64,000 nucleotides of DNA from Mucilaginibacter sp. GTDB lineage: Bacteria > Bacteroidota > Bacteroidia > Sphingobacteriales > Sphingobacteriaceae. Below, piece by piece: positions 45,297 to 54,319 of the stretch. The stretch lies in contig JANXTT010000156.1 of NCBI GenBank assembly GCA_025352225.1, positions 38,705 to 102,704 of the forward strand, in the 5' to 3' direction. The notes under the pieces were generated by a model. The model did not search any database. It worked only from the letters and a program-made list of their open reading frames with translations, and was not told where the DNA came from. Both the position numbers and the translations under genes were made by a program. How positions within the stretch are numbered: position 1 is the first letter of the stretch; each line of letters starts with the position of its first letter.

Positions 45297-45470
45297 CTAT
45301 CTTATTTTCATATAATATTTTCGGAGACATTGCGCGCAAAAGTATCTTCGGATATGTATAAACGGAAAAAGTTTTTTCAGGTACCATGGGCGGTGTACCT
45401 GAGAGTGAAATTTAACCCCACAATTGGGGCATAAAAATATCTTATTATCTTTTCCGTAACCGTGTTCCAA
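45297..45470 (-). CDS. Zinc-ribbon protein, copy 2, non-ATG start or decaying duplicate
   Basis: A 57-codon frame from TTG 45470 to TAG 45297 encodes IFLCPNCGVKFHSQV, then WYLKKLFPFIHIRRYFCAQC and LRKYYMKIR. It matches copy 1 across CPxC, RxWxxKKxFP, IRRxFCAxCLRxYY. No ATG is available before the upstream in-frame stop (45486-45488), so it either uses TTG or is a pseudogene. The cysteines are all kept, which favours a working gene. Confidence 0.5.
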   Translation of the reverse strand: MEHGYGKDNKIFLCPNCGVKFHSQVHRPWYLKKLFPFIHIRRYFCAQCLRKYYMKIR

Positions 45471-45644
45471 AGTCAGTAAATTATATTATGAGTATGGTTT
45501 AAATCAGTAATTAAGGCACTCGCGCTTGTTACTTGTATTTACAAATATACAAAGTATGTACATATCACTATAATCAATATTATTTTAACAAATTATTTAA
45601 CATTTTACGCTAAAAACCGGCTTTTGTTGCTTTAAATAAACTTT

Positions 45645-46400
45645 ATGGACGTTAAAAATCAACTCAATAATTTCATACCCATCAACCGCAAGCTTTTTAA
45701 GCACGAATTTTGGGAAGAAAAACGCGCGTATTCGCGCTTTGAAGCCTGGCTTGACCTGGTGGCTACGGCCCGGTTTACAGATACAGAAACCCATATGCTG
45801 GTAGGCAATAAATTAGTGGCATGGGGCCGCGGCGAACTGGTAGCATCGTTAAGGTACCTGGCAACCCGTTGGGGTTGGGGGAAAAACAAGGTCAGTAATT
45901 ACATTAAACTTCTTTCGGACGAGCAGATGATCAAAACCAGGACAGCCGACGGGACAGTTCAAACCGTTATAACTATCTGTAATTATGATATTTACAACGC
46001 AAAAATTAGCACACCGGGACAGCCCCCGGGACAGTTGCGGGACAGTAGCGGGACAGTTACGGGACAGCAGCGGGACAAAACTAATAAAGAGAATAAAGAA
46101 GAAAAAAGTAAAGAAAGAAATATATACAGGGGCTTTGCCCATTTGGTGCTTTTTGATGATGAATTTTTTAAACTTACAGCAGCTGGTTTTAATAAAACCC
46201 AGGTTGACGAGATTTTAGATGATATTGAAAATTTTAAAAACAATAAAAAATATACATCGCTGTACCTCACCGCTAAAAAATGGCTGCAAAAAACTAGTAT
46301 TGGCGATGCCTCCCCGGCCACCGCTGGTGCTACGATGCCGCAAAAGGGCCGTGTAGTGCAAATTGCAAACGCGTTTCAACTAGCCCTTAAACATGGATAA
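45645..46400 (+). CDS. Phage-type replication initiator-like protein with embedded iterons
   Basis: A 251-residue protein. The N-terminal part (FIPINRKLFKHEFWEEKRAYSRFEAWLDLV, then WGRGELVASLRYLATRWGWGKNKVSNYIKLL) is the winged helix of phage replication/DnaD-like proteins. The middle (about residues 121-150) is low-complexity and coincides with 11-bp DNA repeats. A C-terminal helical part (EILDDIENFKNNKKYTSLYLTAKKWL) follows. Such genes often contain the replication origin in their middle, as in lambda O. Its 3' end overlaps the next gene by eight bases. Confidence 0.7.
   Translation: MDVKNQLNNFIPINRKLFKHEFWEEKRAYSRFEAWLDLVATARFTDTETHMLVGNKLVAWGRGELVASLRYLATRWGWGKNKVSNYIKLLSDEQMIKTRTADGTVQTVITICNYDIYNAKISTPGQPPGQLRDSSGTVTGQQRDKTNKENKEEKSKERNIYRGFAHLVLFDDEFFKLTAAGFNKTQVDEILDDIENFKNNKKYTSLYLTAKKWLQKTSIGDASPATAGATMPQKGRVVQIANAFQLALKHG
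45938..46078. repeat. CGGGACAG iterons at 11-bp spacing (candidate origin)
   Basis: CGGGACAG starts at 45950, 46015, 46027, 46038, 46049 and 46060, with CGGGACAA at 46071 and CAGGACAG at 45938. The core series is spaced 12, 11, 11, 11, 11 bases. Since 11 is not a multiple of three, the encoded peptide cycles through different frames, so the DNA and not the protein is the repeated entity. Confidence 0.75.
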
Positions 46401-47178
46401 CCAACTACAAAACAATGGCTTACCAGCAATTGGCTTACAAGCGCGGGTTGCCGCGGCACTACAATCTGCCAGGGCAATTGATGCCCCGCTTTGCAAGCTC
46501 GAGTATGTACTGGCGCAAGCCATGGCAAAAGCCTTTGCAGATATGGGTCAAAAAGTTACTGATCGTAATGATGAGATTACCTACCTGGTGCAAAATATGC
46601 CCGCCGAAGTTACCCTAAACCTCCCCGGCATCAGGATTGACGAAATACCCATCGCTATTAACAGGGGCATATTGCACCATTTTGGCGATTTTTATGGGTT
46701 GAATGTTGCCTCGTTTATGCGCTTTTTAACAGCACATTACCAATGCAGCCTGCGTGCCAATGCCATCAAAAAGCTGGCGGCTCCAGTTGCCGAACCTTTA
46801 CGCCCCAGCCCCGCCCAGTTATTACAGATCAGGACCAACCGTATAGCTACCGCTTTTGCAAAATATAAAGCAGATGGTTACTACAACGATTATGGCAACC
46901 TGGTTTTTGATAGCATTAACGCGATGGGTAAAATACCTTTCGGCGAAGAAAAAGAAATGCAATTGCTGGAACAAGCCCGGCAAAACCTTATCAAAACCTA
47001 TAGTCGTAGCACTATTTATCCCGCCGACCGTGCTAAATTAAAAGCCGGCCTCAATAAATTATTATCCGGCAATGGCCAAACGCTTATTGTTGCCGAGGCT
47101 AAACGCCTTACTCTTTTTGCTTTGTTTGATTATTTGATTGAGAAAAATATTGATATCATGGCATTTTTAGAAAAGTAA
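46393..47178 (+). CDS. Hypothetical protein of the phage-like replication module
   Basis: A 261-residue, helical, soluble protein overlapping the initiator-like gene by eight bases, so it is likely co-translated with it. Blocks include NRGILHHFGDFYGLNVASFMRF and an NRIATAFAKYKADGYYNDYGN segment. I recognise no family. By position it could be a helicase loader or other replication partner, but no P-loop is visible. Confidence 0.6.
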   Translation: MDNQLQNNGLPAIGLQARVAAALQSARAIDAPLCKLEYVLAQAMAKAFADMGQKVTDRNDEITYLVQNMPAEVTLNLPGIRIDEIPIAINRGILHHFGDFYGLNVASFMRFLTAHYQCSLRANAIKKLAAPVAEPLRPSPAQLLQIRTNRIATAFAKYKADGYYNDYGNLVFDSINAMGKIPFGEEKEMQLLEQARQNLIKTYSRSTIYPADRAKLKAGLNKLLSGNGQTLIVAEAKRLTLFALFDYLIEKNIDIMAFLEK

Positions 47179-47385
47179 ATAAAAGCCGGCCTAAGCCACG
47201 TTTTTGTTATTAGTGGCCAGTTGTGGTAACTCCAAATTAAAAATGTCATGTAATTTAAACCACCACTTTTAATTACAATTATTTATAAAACAAAATATAT
47301 TTACAATTAAAGCAACTTACGGTTATAGGTTAACGTAATAATCTAGTTACCTTATATCATTAAATGTAACCTAAAAACCAATGCA

Positions 47386-48138
47386 ATGAAAAGTATTTAT
47401 TTACAACTAGGTATTGTGGCACTGTTAATTGGAGCCAGCCTAACCTCTTGTCAAAAAAACAATTCTACAAGTCCTACAGTTTCCTTGGCAGACTCTACCG
47501 ATCTGTCGTTTGGGGTGCAGAGTGACAGCTTTATTTCAACATTTACGTTCAGCAAACCTGGAGGTAGCGGTTTCGCAACCAACGCTGTAGTATCGCAGGA
47601 AGCTTTTGCCTGGACAGCTGGTGTAGCCAATATCAGCAAATTTAAACTCGAAGCCACCCGCGATGGTGTGCCTCTGGAAATTCAATCAAACAATTTAACC
47701 AACGTTGATCTGTTTGCTTTAACGCCATTACTATCAAAAGTTAACATCAAAAAAGGTTTATATACCAATGTAGAACTCCGCGTAGTATTAACACATGCAG
47801 CCCCGGGCGCAGCGCTGCCCTTAGTTTTAACAGGGGTATTTACAAGCGGAGGGGGTACACACTGGCCCGTGGAGTTTGATTTTAACGAAGACCTGGAAAT
47901 TAAAGCCAGCGTAGCCGATATCACAGTTGATGGCACCCAAAGCTTGCTCACAAAATTAAACATGCACTTAGCCAAATTTTTAACCAGTATAACCGCGCAA
48001 CAGGTTGATGCTACAACCCGTACCAATGGGTCTATCATTATCAGCAGTACATCAAACGCGGCTTTGTATGCTAAAATTAAGGCTAATTTACTAATCAGCT
48101 CCGACTCTAAATTTGAACATCACGAAAAAGGCAAATAA
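47386..48138 (+). CDS. Lipoprotein of unknown function
   Basis: A signal peptide with a lipobox-like end (GASLTSC, Cys near residue 22) followed by about 228 residues rich in Thr, Ser and Asn. Regularly spaced hydrophobic residues suggest a beta-sandwich (KGLYTNVELRVVLTH, GTHWPVEFDFNEDLEIKA). It resembles DUF4382-like surface lipoproteins in style, though I would not assign it. An intrinsic terminator follows 32 bases after the stop. Confidence 0.65.
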   Translation: MKSIYLQLGIVALLIGASLTSCQKNNSTSPTVSLADSTDLSFGVQSDSFISTFTFSKPGGSGFATNAVVSQEAFAWTAGVANISKFKLEATRDGVPLEIQSNNLTNVDLFALTPLLSKVNIKKGLYTNVELRVVLTHAAPGAALPLVLTGVFTSGGGTHWPVEFDFNEDLEIKASVADITVDGTQSLLTKLNMHLAKFLTSITAQQVDATTRTNGSIIISSTSNAALYAKIKANLLISSDSKFEHHEKGK

Positions 48139-48170
48139 GTACTATCAATAACACAACCCGAATAATGAGC

Positions 48171-48197
48171 AAAAACGCCGGTATATCCGGCGTTTTT
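48171..48197 (+). terminator. Intrinsic terminator AAAAACGCCGG / CCGGCGTTTTT
   Basis: An 11-bp perfect stem with loop TATAT and a T run on the right. It ends the lipoprotein transcript. Confidence 0.85.
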
Positions 48198-48413
48198 GGT
48201 TTAATAACTGCCGTGCTTTTACTTTCTAATTAAAACAGCCTCCGCGTTACATTCTTCCGCTACTGTTCAATACAGCACCAGTGGCACTTTTAATTTCATA
48301 TTTTGCATCTTGGTTTCCTAAAAAAAATACACCCTGTACTATTATAAATAACAGTAAAGCTTACCTATGGCCTCCAAACGGCCTTTTTAACCCATAATTA
48401 AAGAATTTGTAAA

Positions 48414-48770
48414 ATGGCATACAACTTGTTTAGCTTTTTAAAGCCAACTAAATATAATTATATGAACAAATTTAAAGAGTACGACAGCGTGGTTTACACA
48501 GATGCAGAAGGTAATGAAATAGATACTTTCGTAATTTATGATACAGATGGTTCGGGGTTTACACGTATTAACCATGCTAATTTATTGGTGCATACTAGTC
48601 AGTTAAAACTTCATCCTAAATCTTTACTATCTAACCATGTACCTGTAGGTGACGCTTTTAGTTTTGAATTACTAAAACAACTTAAAAACAAATACGAACA
48701 ACAACCAGAAGAAACAGCAGCCTTTGGAGTAGCTACCCGATCATTAGGCTTATACTACAAGGCATCATAA
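48414..48770 (+). CDS. Hypothetical protein
   Basis: A 118-residue soluble protein. An internal ATG at 48462 (MNKFKEYDSVVYTD) may be the real start, since the first 16 residues look unrelated in composition. A DAEGNEIDTFVIYDTDG segment suggests a small beta-rich domain. No family was recognised. It has no co-directional partner nearby. Confidence 0.5.
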   Translation: MAYNLFSFLKPTKYNYMNKFKEYDSVVYTDAEGNEIDTFVIYDTDGSGFTRINHANLLVHTSQLKLHPKSLLSNHVPVGDAFSFELLKQLKNKYEQQPEETAAFGVATRSLGLYYKAS

Positions 48771-48929
48771 ACTAGTAAATTTAAGGCTGCTATGGCCCAA
48801 GGCAAACTCTCGCTTGCTAGTTCAGGGTAATCATAGTTAAGCCATTTTGCTTCGTTACACTGCAATGGCATAAGGGGATGTGCCGTTGCGGTACGAAAGC
48901 ATGATTCATATCACATCATTAACAATTTA

Positions 48930-48960
48930 TTGACAATAAATATAAATTAATTTATATTTG
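48930..48960 (+). promoter_or_regulatory. Promoter overlapped by a perfect 22-bp palindrome
   Basis: TTG at 48930-48932 and TATATTTG at 48953-48960 with a 20-base spacer fit the Bacteroidota promoter. AAATATAAATT (48938-48948) is followed at once by its reverse complement AATTTATATTT (48949-48959), covering the spacer and -7. This suggests a dimeric repressor site in front of the gene at 48977. Confidence 0.55.
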
Positions 48961-48976
48961 TATAACAATTAACCAA

Positions 48977-49279
48977 ATGATGGCCACCCTTACCATATCA
49001 ATACCTGACGATGTTACCCTTGAGGTATGTGAATTTATTGCAAGTATTGGTGGTAAAGTTATTAGTAAAACATCGAGCCCAGTACATACACGGAATATTA
49101 TTGCCGAAATTGAGCAAGAGTTAAATTTCGCCTTTGAAAACCTGGAAAGGAAAACCAAACACAGGATATACATGGAGGACCTTAAAAATTATATTGGGGT
49201 AAGTATTTTTGCCAAAAAAAACTTCACTACCGAAGATACTGAAGAAGAACAACCTTCCGGAAATCCATCGGCAAATTAA
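48977..49279 (+). CDS. Small acidic protein, possible antitoxin-like
   Basis: A 100-residue protein with a ribbon-like N-terminus (MATLTISIPDDVTLEVCEFIASIGGKV), a helical middle and an acidic tail (TTEDTEEE). The N-terminal strand-helix pattern resembles small antitoxins or regulators, and a palindrome covers its promoter. No toxin-like partner follows: the next gene is convergent. The functional idea is weak. Confidence 0.5.
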   Translation: MMATLTISIPDDVTLEVCEFIASIGGKVISKTSSPVHTRNIIAEIEQELNFAFENLERKTKHRIYMEDLKNYIGVSIFAKKNFTTEDTEEEQPSGNPSAN

Positions 49280-49283
49280 AAAC

Positions 49284-49580
49284 TCACCCATATTGTTCAA
49301 TTACCTTTTTTAGCTGCGATGCCTGCACAACACCGCTTTGGCGCCATTTTGTTAATCCGTTTTTAAAAAGGATAAGCGTGGGTACACTTTGCACATTGTA
49401 AGCACCCGCTGTAGATTGATTTTTATCGATATCTATTTTAAGGATGGTTAATTTATCGCCAAACATATCTTTTACCTGTTTCAAAATGGGGGGCATGGCT
49501 TTGCACGGGCCGCACCACTCTGCCGAAAAATCAACCAGTACCGGTTTATCAGTTGTTATAAGTTCAGAAAAAGTTGCCAT
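49284..49580 (-). CDS. trxA: Thioredoxin
   Basis: A 98-residue thioredoxin with the WCGPC active site at residues 22-26, the cis-Pro segment [13 protein letters not shown] and a normal length. It reduces protein disulfides in the cytoplasm. It follows the beta-lactamase-like gene by 20 bases on the same strand, so the two may share a transcript. Confidence 0.95.
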   Translation of the reverse strand: MATFSELITTDKPVLVDFSAEWCGPCKAMPPILKQVKDMFGDKLTILKIDIDKNQSTAGAYNVQSVPTLILFKNGLTKWRQSGVVQASQLKKVIEQYG

Positions 49581-49600
49581 AGCTATGTTGTATTTAATGG

Positions 49601-51088
49601 TTAATTGCCAGTAAGTATTTTTATCCGCTCTGCAGTTGTTGTATTTCCCGGATTTAGTTGAAATGATTTTTTGTAATTTACCAGGGCATCCTTTTTATTT
49701 CCCGTTAATTCTAATACTTCTGCGTAACTGTTGTAGGTATTTGCGCTGTTAGGGTACAGTGTTGTATTTAGCTTAAATATAGAAAGTGCTTCGTTGGGTT
49801 TTTGCTGATTTAGTAGCTGATATCCCCATGCATTCAGCGCATTTTCGTCTATATTAAAGGTAGCATCTTGCTTTTTTAAGTCGGCAGCAAGGCTAATTGC
49901 CCGGTCGAAACCTTGTTTTAATAATCCCGCTCTCAATTTTTTGAGATTGGGAGATAAGCCGAAACCATTGGCTTCATGCATTTCAGGAACATAATAACCG
50001 GCTATTTCATCAATAAACTGATCGGGGTTGGCGCCCATTAAGTTGGTTAATACAACAATCGAAAGGTCTTCGTTTAAGTATACAAACAAGGCTGACCGAC
50101 CGCCTCCAACCGGGCCTACAGCCGGATGGTTGTCCCTAGTTACGGTAGGCCATCCTAGTGCGTAGCCATTGGTAAGCGCGTTAAATCCGCCAACTTTACC
50201 GTTATTCAGGATCGCCGGTTGCCACATAGCCGCTATGCTTGATTTATTCTTTAGTAATTTTTCTTCTTTTAGCGCGATGATCCAGTTAGCCATATCGCCA
50301 GCTGTAGACAGGATACCTGCCGCAGTTCGGTAAAACAACGGGAATTGGATATAACCCACACCGGGTGTCTGATTCCTGATAAACTGTCCGTTTACCAATT
50401 TTGTCATGGTATACGCCCCTGCCGAGTTTGGAATTACATCATAAGAATCACCGAACCGGGTCAAATTCATTCCGGCAACTTTAAATTGCCTTTCTTCTAT
50501 AAACCTGGTGAAGTGCATACCGCTTAATTTTGTAATGATCTGCCCAAGCAGCACGTAACCCGTTTGGTTGTAACTGAATTTATCGCCGGTATTAAACTCC
50601 ATGGGCAATGCCTTTACCTTTTGCATGGCTAACTTTTCTATCCCGTTGCCCAGCAATTGTTCATCTTCGTCTAACATATCCGGTAACCCCGAAGTATGAG
50701 TTAGCACTTGCTGTAAGGTTATTTTTTGCCATGTAGCAGGCAGGCTGTCCAGATACAAGGAAACACGGTCGGTTGTTTTTAACTTACCGTCTTCGGCTAG
50801 CTGCATAATAGCCACACCCACAAACGCTTTGGTTATAGAATTAATAGAAAAGATGGTCTTATTGGTTGCCTTAATATTATTTTCAAGATTGGCGATGCCG
50901 TAGCTGTTTAATTTAACGAGTTGATTATTCTGTATCACTGCCAGTTGCAGGGCTGGTATGTGTTTCTTTTGCATCTTGTCTTTGATAAAAACATCGATGC
51001 TGTCTGAAGTAAGATTTTGCGCGCCGGAAAAAAGCGGGGCGAGCAGCATAACAAATAGCGAGAAAGAAAACGTGCGTGTGAAGTTCAT
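49601..51088 (-). CDS. Serine beta-lactamase-fold hydrolase with C-terminal TPR-like region
   Basis: A 495-residue exported protein (signal peptide ending FSGAQ). The serine hydrolase domain has the SITK nucleophile motif (Ser84, Lys87), HTSGLPD, and [12 protein letters not shown], where the usual YSN is YNQ. About residues 385-495 form helical repeats that include TPR-like segments ([22 protein letters not shown]). It belongs to the class C beta-lactamase/esterase/DD-peptidase family. The substrate is unknown. Confidence 0.88.
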   Translation of the reverse strand: MNFTRTFSFSLFVMLLAPLFSGAQNLTSDSIDVFIKDKMQKKHIPALQLAVIQNNQLVKLNSYGIANLENNIKATNKTIFSINSITKAFVGVAIMQLAEDGKLKTTDRVSLYLDSLPATWQKITLQQVLTHTSGLPDMLDEDEQLLGNGIEKLAMQKVKALPMEFNTGDKFSYNQTGYVLLGQIITKLSGMHFTRFIEERQFKVAGMNLTRFGDSYDVIPNSAGAYTMTKLVNGQFIRNQTPGVGYIQFPLFYRTAAGILSTAGDMANWIIALKEEKLLKNKSSIAAMWQPAILNNGKVGGFNALTNGYALGWPTVTRDNHPAVGPVGGGRSALFVYLNEDLSIVVLTNLMGANPDQFIDEIAGYYVPEMHEANGFGLSPNLKKLRAGLLKQGFDRAISLAADLKKQDATFNIDENALNAWGYQLLNQQKPNEALSIFKLNTTLYPNSANTYNSYAEVLELTGNKKDALVNYKKSFQLNPGNTTTAERIKILTGN

Positions 51089-51188
51089 GATTTAAATAAA
51101 TAGTGCCGTACGTTGTAATATATAACGTAAATAGCTTACATGCTGTATACATTTATCATCCAACTTGATGTGCTCTTTACATTAAAAA

Positions 51189-51392
51189 TTAAACTATATT
51201 TTTCACTTCTTCAAAATCTACAAACTCCCAGGTAACTTGCCCTTTTAGCTCTTTTTTTATAAAGTTTACTTTATAGGTAGTAACTGGTACCAGGGTAAAT
51301 TGAAAGGTTAATTTGGTTTTGGTTTTATCTTTTGGGATAAATTTAGGCAAAATTTGTTCTGCCATTAATTTCACTTCGTTAGCTGTAGCCAT
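51189..51392 (-). CDS. Hypothetical protein
   Basis: A 67-residue protein, one compact domain with a helix (NEVKLMAEQILPKF) and a strand-rich half (TKLTFQFTLVPVTTYKVNFIKK). No family was recognised. A palindrome ACTGTA-TAC-TACAGT lies 110 bases upstream (51502-51516). Confidence 0.5.
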   Translation of the reverse strand: MATANEVKLMAEQILPKFIPKDKTKTKLTFQFTLVPVTTYKVNFIKKELKGQVTWEFVDFEEVKNIV

Positions 51393-51537
51393 AAATAGGT
51401 AGATATGCGTTAAGATTGCTTCCGAAAATACGATTTTATATGGTAAAAACGTATACAGTATGCTAATAATGCTATTTTTTGCTGTGAAAAAAGGCTGGCG
51501 AACTGTATACTACAGTAATGTATTGACAGCTAAATAC

Positions 51538-52233
51538 TTAGTATCTGCTTTTTGTTAAAAGATAGATTAAAACCAGTAGCATTAACACTGCACCACCAAG
51601 CGCGGCCAGCAGTAAATATTTTAAAACCGGAGTTTTTGCTTTTTGTATCCGGGTGGTTTGTAAAGATATTTGACCTAATGCAAGCAAAGGATCATGATCT
51701 GTGAGGTGTATGCTTGGTTTGGGTGTAACTGTTGCCTGAGCCGGACGGGCAGTTGTAGCTGCATTATTATTAAACACAGGCTTATCAATACTTTGTGGTT
51801 TAAGTGTTGTATCCTGTACAATTAGGTATGACAGTACTGTTCCTTGTGCATTATAGCTCCCTGCCCTTGCCGGCGATACCGGAACCAGTTCATCATATTC
51901 ACTAATTAAATTTTCTTCTTCGGCTAAGTTTGACACGTAATTAGGATCTGATTCGGATTGAATGGAAGCTTTGCCTTTATAGGTTAGCTTCGCGTTAATT
52001 GTTTTGTTATCTAATGGATATAAACCCGAAACAAGCTCCCAGTTTAAAAAATCATAAGGGCCACCTGTTATCAGCCCATCGGATATCATATAATCAAGTT
52101 CAGCTTTAAATTCTCTTCGTTTTTTTACAGTGTCAAGTTTCTCAATAAAGCCGGGCTTAATATCAATGGTATTCATTGTTGCATTGTATTGATGCAAATA
52201 CTCAAGAATCTGAAAGCGTAACGACTTGATCAT
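51538..52233 (-). CDS. Tail-anchored hypothetical protein
   Basis: A 231-residue protein. The N-terminal ~75 residues look like a winged-helix (LRFQILEYLHQYNATMNTIDI, then MISDGLITGGPYDFL). A low-complexity linker rich in Ala, Thr and Pro follows. A single C-terminal membrane helix (LKYLLLAALGGAVLMLLVLIYLL) is followed by TKSRY. A cytoplasmic wHTH-like head on a membrane tail suggests a membrane-tethered regulator, but this is a guess. Confidence 0.55.
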   Translation of the reverse strand: MIKSLRFQILEYLHQYNATMNTIDIKPGFIEKLDTVKKRREFKAELDYMISDGLITGGPYDFLNWELVSGLYPLDNKTINAKLTYKGKASIQSESDPNYVSNLAEEENLISEYDELVPVSPARAGSYNAQGTVLSYLIVQDTTLKPQSIDKPVFNNNAATTARPAQATVTPKPSIHLTDHDPLLALGQISLQTTRIQKAKTPVLKYLLLAALGGAVLMLLVLIYLLTKSRY

Positions 52234-53143
52234 AAAATTTAATATCCTAAAACTGGTATGGCATAAATTAATATATCATTCAAAAACACAATACTTTTAA
52301 CAGATAAACACTACAGTATTTAACGTAACATATCTTTAAATAGTTGCGAATGATTAAATAAATTTACTATTTGTAAAATTACTTTCGAGAATGCGATAGG
52401 CACGACGATAAAAAACTTACTTTCGCTTACATTTTCAAATTATCAATTTCGGCTATTTTTTTATAAAAAAATCACCAACCATTGTTATATATACAACAAG
52501 TATGCCATAGCCCCAAAAGTTTAACAATTGCGTCAATAATTTAAACCCATGGTTAATTATTGCCATATTGATACTTTTTTAATGTATTTAACTATCAATA
52601 TTGCTTTTTTCGTAATAAATAAAAAAACCACTTAACAATTTATTAATATTGATTTAATAAAAAATAATAATCGGTCAACAAAATGGGGAATTGAAACCCC
52701 TCAGATTGGGGAATTATAGAAACAGATAGCCAGTTAACGCTTAAAATGTTTAGAATGGGTTAACCCTCATTTACAGTACGTTATAACATACAGTAAAGTA
52801 TTGCAAAATATACACTCATTTAACCCAGATGCAATACCCAGTTATACAATGCTCGCAAACAGTAGAAGTTTTTAAAAGTATATTGGTTTAAATATGGTAT
52901 AGCCATTAGCGGCACCTATCAAATTAAACGCAATAATGTAGCCATTAGTATTTAGTTTTATTGTTTAGTTACATTAACATTTGCAATAAGCATACCGGGA
53001 TCTGTAGATGCCCGTATAAATTATTAACGCTGCCAAAGTAATTTACATATCGTATATTTATACAATAAATAAAAGTAAATATTTGGGTTTGCATTTGCAA
53101 ATAAATATTTAAATATCTATGGTGCTTAGTTAAAATATCAGAC
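52234..53143. other. 910-base A/T-rich region without a gene
   Basis: No convincing coding frame on either strand. It contains two TACAGTA motifs 17 bases apart (52772 and 52789), and a direct repeat TGGGGAATT (about 52684 and 52709) around AACCCCTCA. It precedes the lipocalin-like gene pair. Confidence 0.5.
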
Positions 53144-53635
53144 ATGAAAAAACTATTTATACTACTGGGAATTATGATGGCTTTTACCGCTTGTAAAAAA
53201 GACAAGGGTTTTGATACTTCTAACGGCAAGGGGGGCTATCCACCTCATGGGATTGTTGGGAAATGGCGATTCACAAAGCTATACGATGTGTTTTACCTCA
53301 ATAAGAAAGAGGTATCGCGCGATACTGTAGATCTAACTACTGTGGGTGCTGATGCGTACACGGAGTTTAAAGCCAATGGCGGTATGACAGATTATCAACT
53401 AGATGTCTCTGGTAAATACATAACCAGTACCGGAACTTATACCTTAAATAATAACTTATTACATACCGTAATTAACGGTGCCACGAGCGATCAGATTATT
53501 AGCTATGCAGATAACAACACCTTAAATATAAGCGATGTAGGCATTCAAAGCTTCCCCTTTCCACAATATGTTAAAAACGGGGTTATCATAAAAGTTGACG
53601 GCGACCAGGTTATTGGCATATTGAAAAGATTGTAG
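53144..53635 (+). CDS. Lipocalin-like lipoprotein, copy 1
   Basis: A 163-residue lipoprotein with lipobox AFTAC (Cys17) and the CKKDK start common in Sphingobacteriaceae. The mature part has a lipocalin-like beta-barrel pattern (GIVGKWRFTKLYDVFYLN, TGTYTLNNNLL, DNNTLNISD). A paralogue follows 52 bases downstream. The ligand is unknown. Confidence 0.75.
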   Translation: MKKLFILLGIMMAFTACKKDKGFDTSNGKGGYPPHGIVGKWRFTKLYDVFYLNKKEVSRDTVDLTTVGADAYTEFKANGGMTDYQLDVSGKYITSTGTYTLNNNLLHTVINGATSDQIISYADNNTLNISDVGIQSFPFPQYVKNGVIIKVDGDQVIGILKRL

Positions 53636-53687
53636 TTTTGATAAGGTTTACATAAAATGAATATCATATATTAATTAAAAACATGTA

Positions 53688-54155
53688 ATGAAAAAGCTAT
53701 TTATACTACTGCTAGTTATACTGGCTTTTACTGGTTGTAAAAAAGATAAGTCCGTAGATCCGGGTAACAAAATTATTGGCAAATGGCAATATTACGGGCT
53801 GTTTGGTGTGTTTTATTTTAACAATGTAGAAGTATTGCGCGATACCCTCGGGATTAATGGTATCGTGAGTAATAAGGCGGATGTAGAGTTTAAATCCAAT
53901 GGTATTGTGACAACTCTAGAAATGGTGAACAATGATTATATTACTAAAACCGGTAGCTATACCTTGAATAATAACATATTACATATGAAAATAGACAACG
54001 ACCCGGTTGATTTTGCAATTAGCTATACAGATGACAATACCTTAAATTTAAGTGGTACAGGCATTCAAAGTATCCCAGACACGGTATATATTAACAAAGG
54101 GGTTAAACTACATATTAACGGCCAACAAGGACTTTTCTCATTAAAAAGATTGTAA
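53688..54155 (+). CDS. Lipocalin-like lipoprotein, copy 2
   Basis: A 155-residue paralogue of the preceding protein: lipobox AFTGC, KIIGKWQYYGLFGVFYFNN, TGSYTLNNNILH, DDNTLNLSGTGIQS and the same KRL C-terminus. The variable stretch is around residues 60-85. The pair is a tandem duplication and probably co-transcribed. Confidence 0.75.
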   Translation: MKKLFILLLVILAFTGCKKDKSVDPGNKIIGKWQYYGLFGVFYFNNVEVLRDTLGINGIVSNKADVEFKSNGIVTTLEMVNNDYITKTGSYTLNNNILHMKIDNDPVDFAISYTDDNTLNLSGTGIQSIPDTVYINKGVKLHINGQQGLFSLKRL

Positions 54156-54319
54156 CATCTGAGTGGTTGTTAAAAGGATATATTTTATTAGATGATATCA
54201 CATTAAAACATCAAAAGACTGAGTTGCCATAATATCGTATAACATCCATTGACAGTCCAGATGCGTTAACCAAGCTAGGCATTAAATATGCACTGCTAAA
54301 AGATTTCCACCAAAGTACA

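Noticed and set aside
45849..46321. Minus-strand frames with SRNCPATVPQLSRG-type sequence
   Set aside because: They are the antisense reading of the CGGGACAG iterons inside the replication gene.
48771..48930. Possible tRNA or small structured RNA in the gap before 48977
   Set aside because: No cloverleaf, GTTC-type T-loop or CCA end could be made out.
52969..53229. 86-residue minus-strand frame
   Set aside because: It overlaps the lipocalin-like lipoprotein start on the other strand and has no recognisable features.
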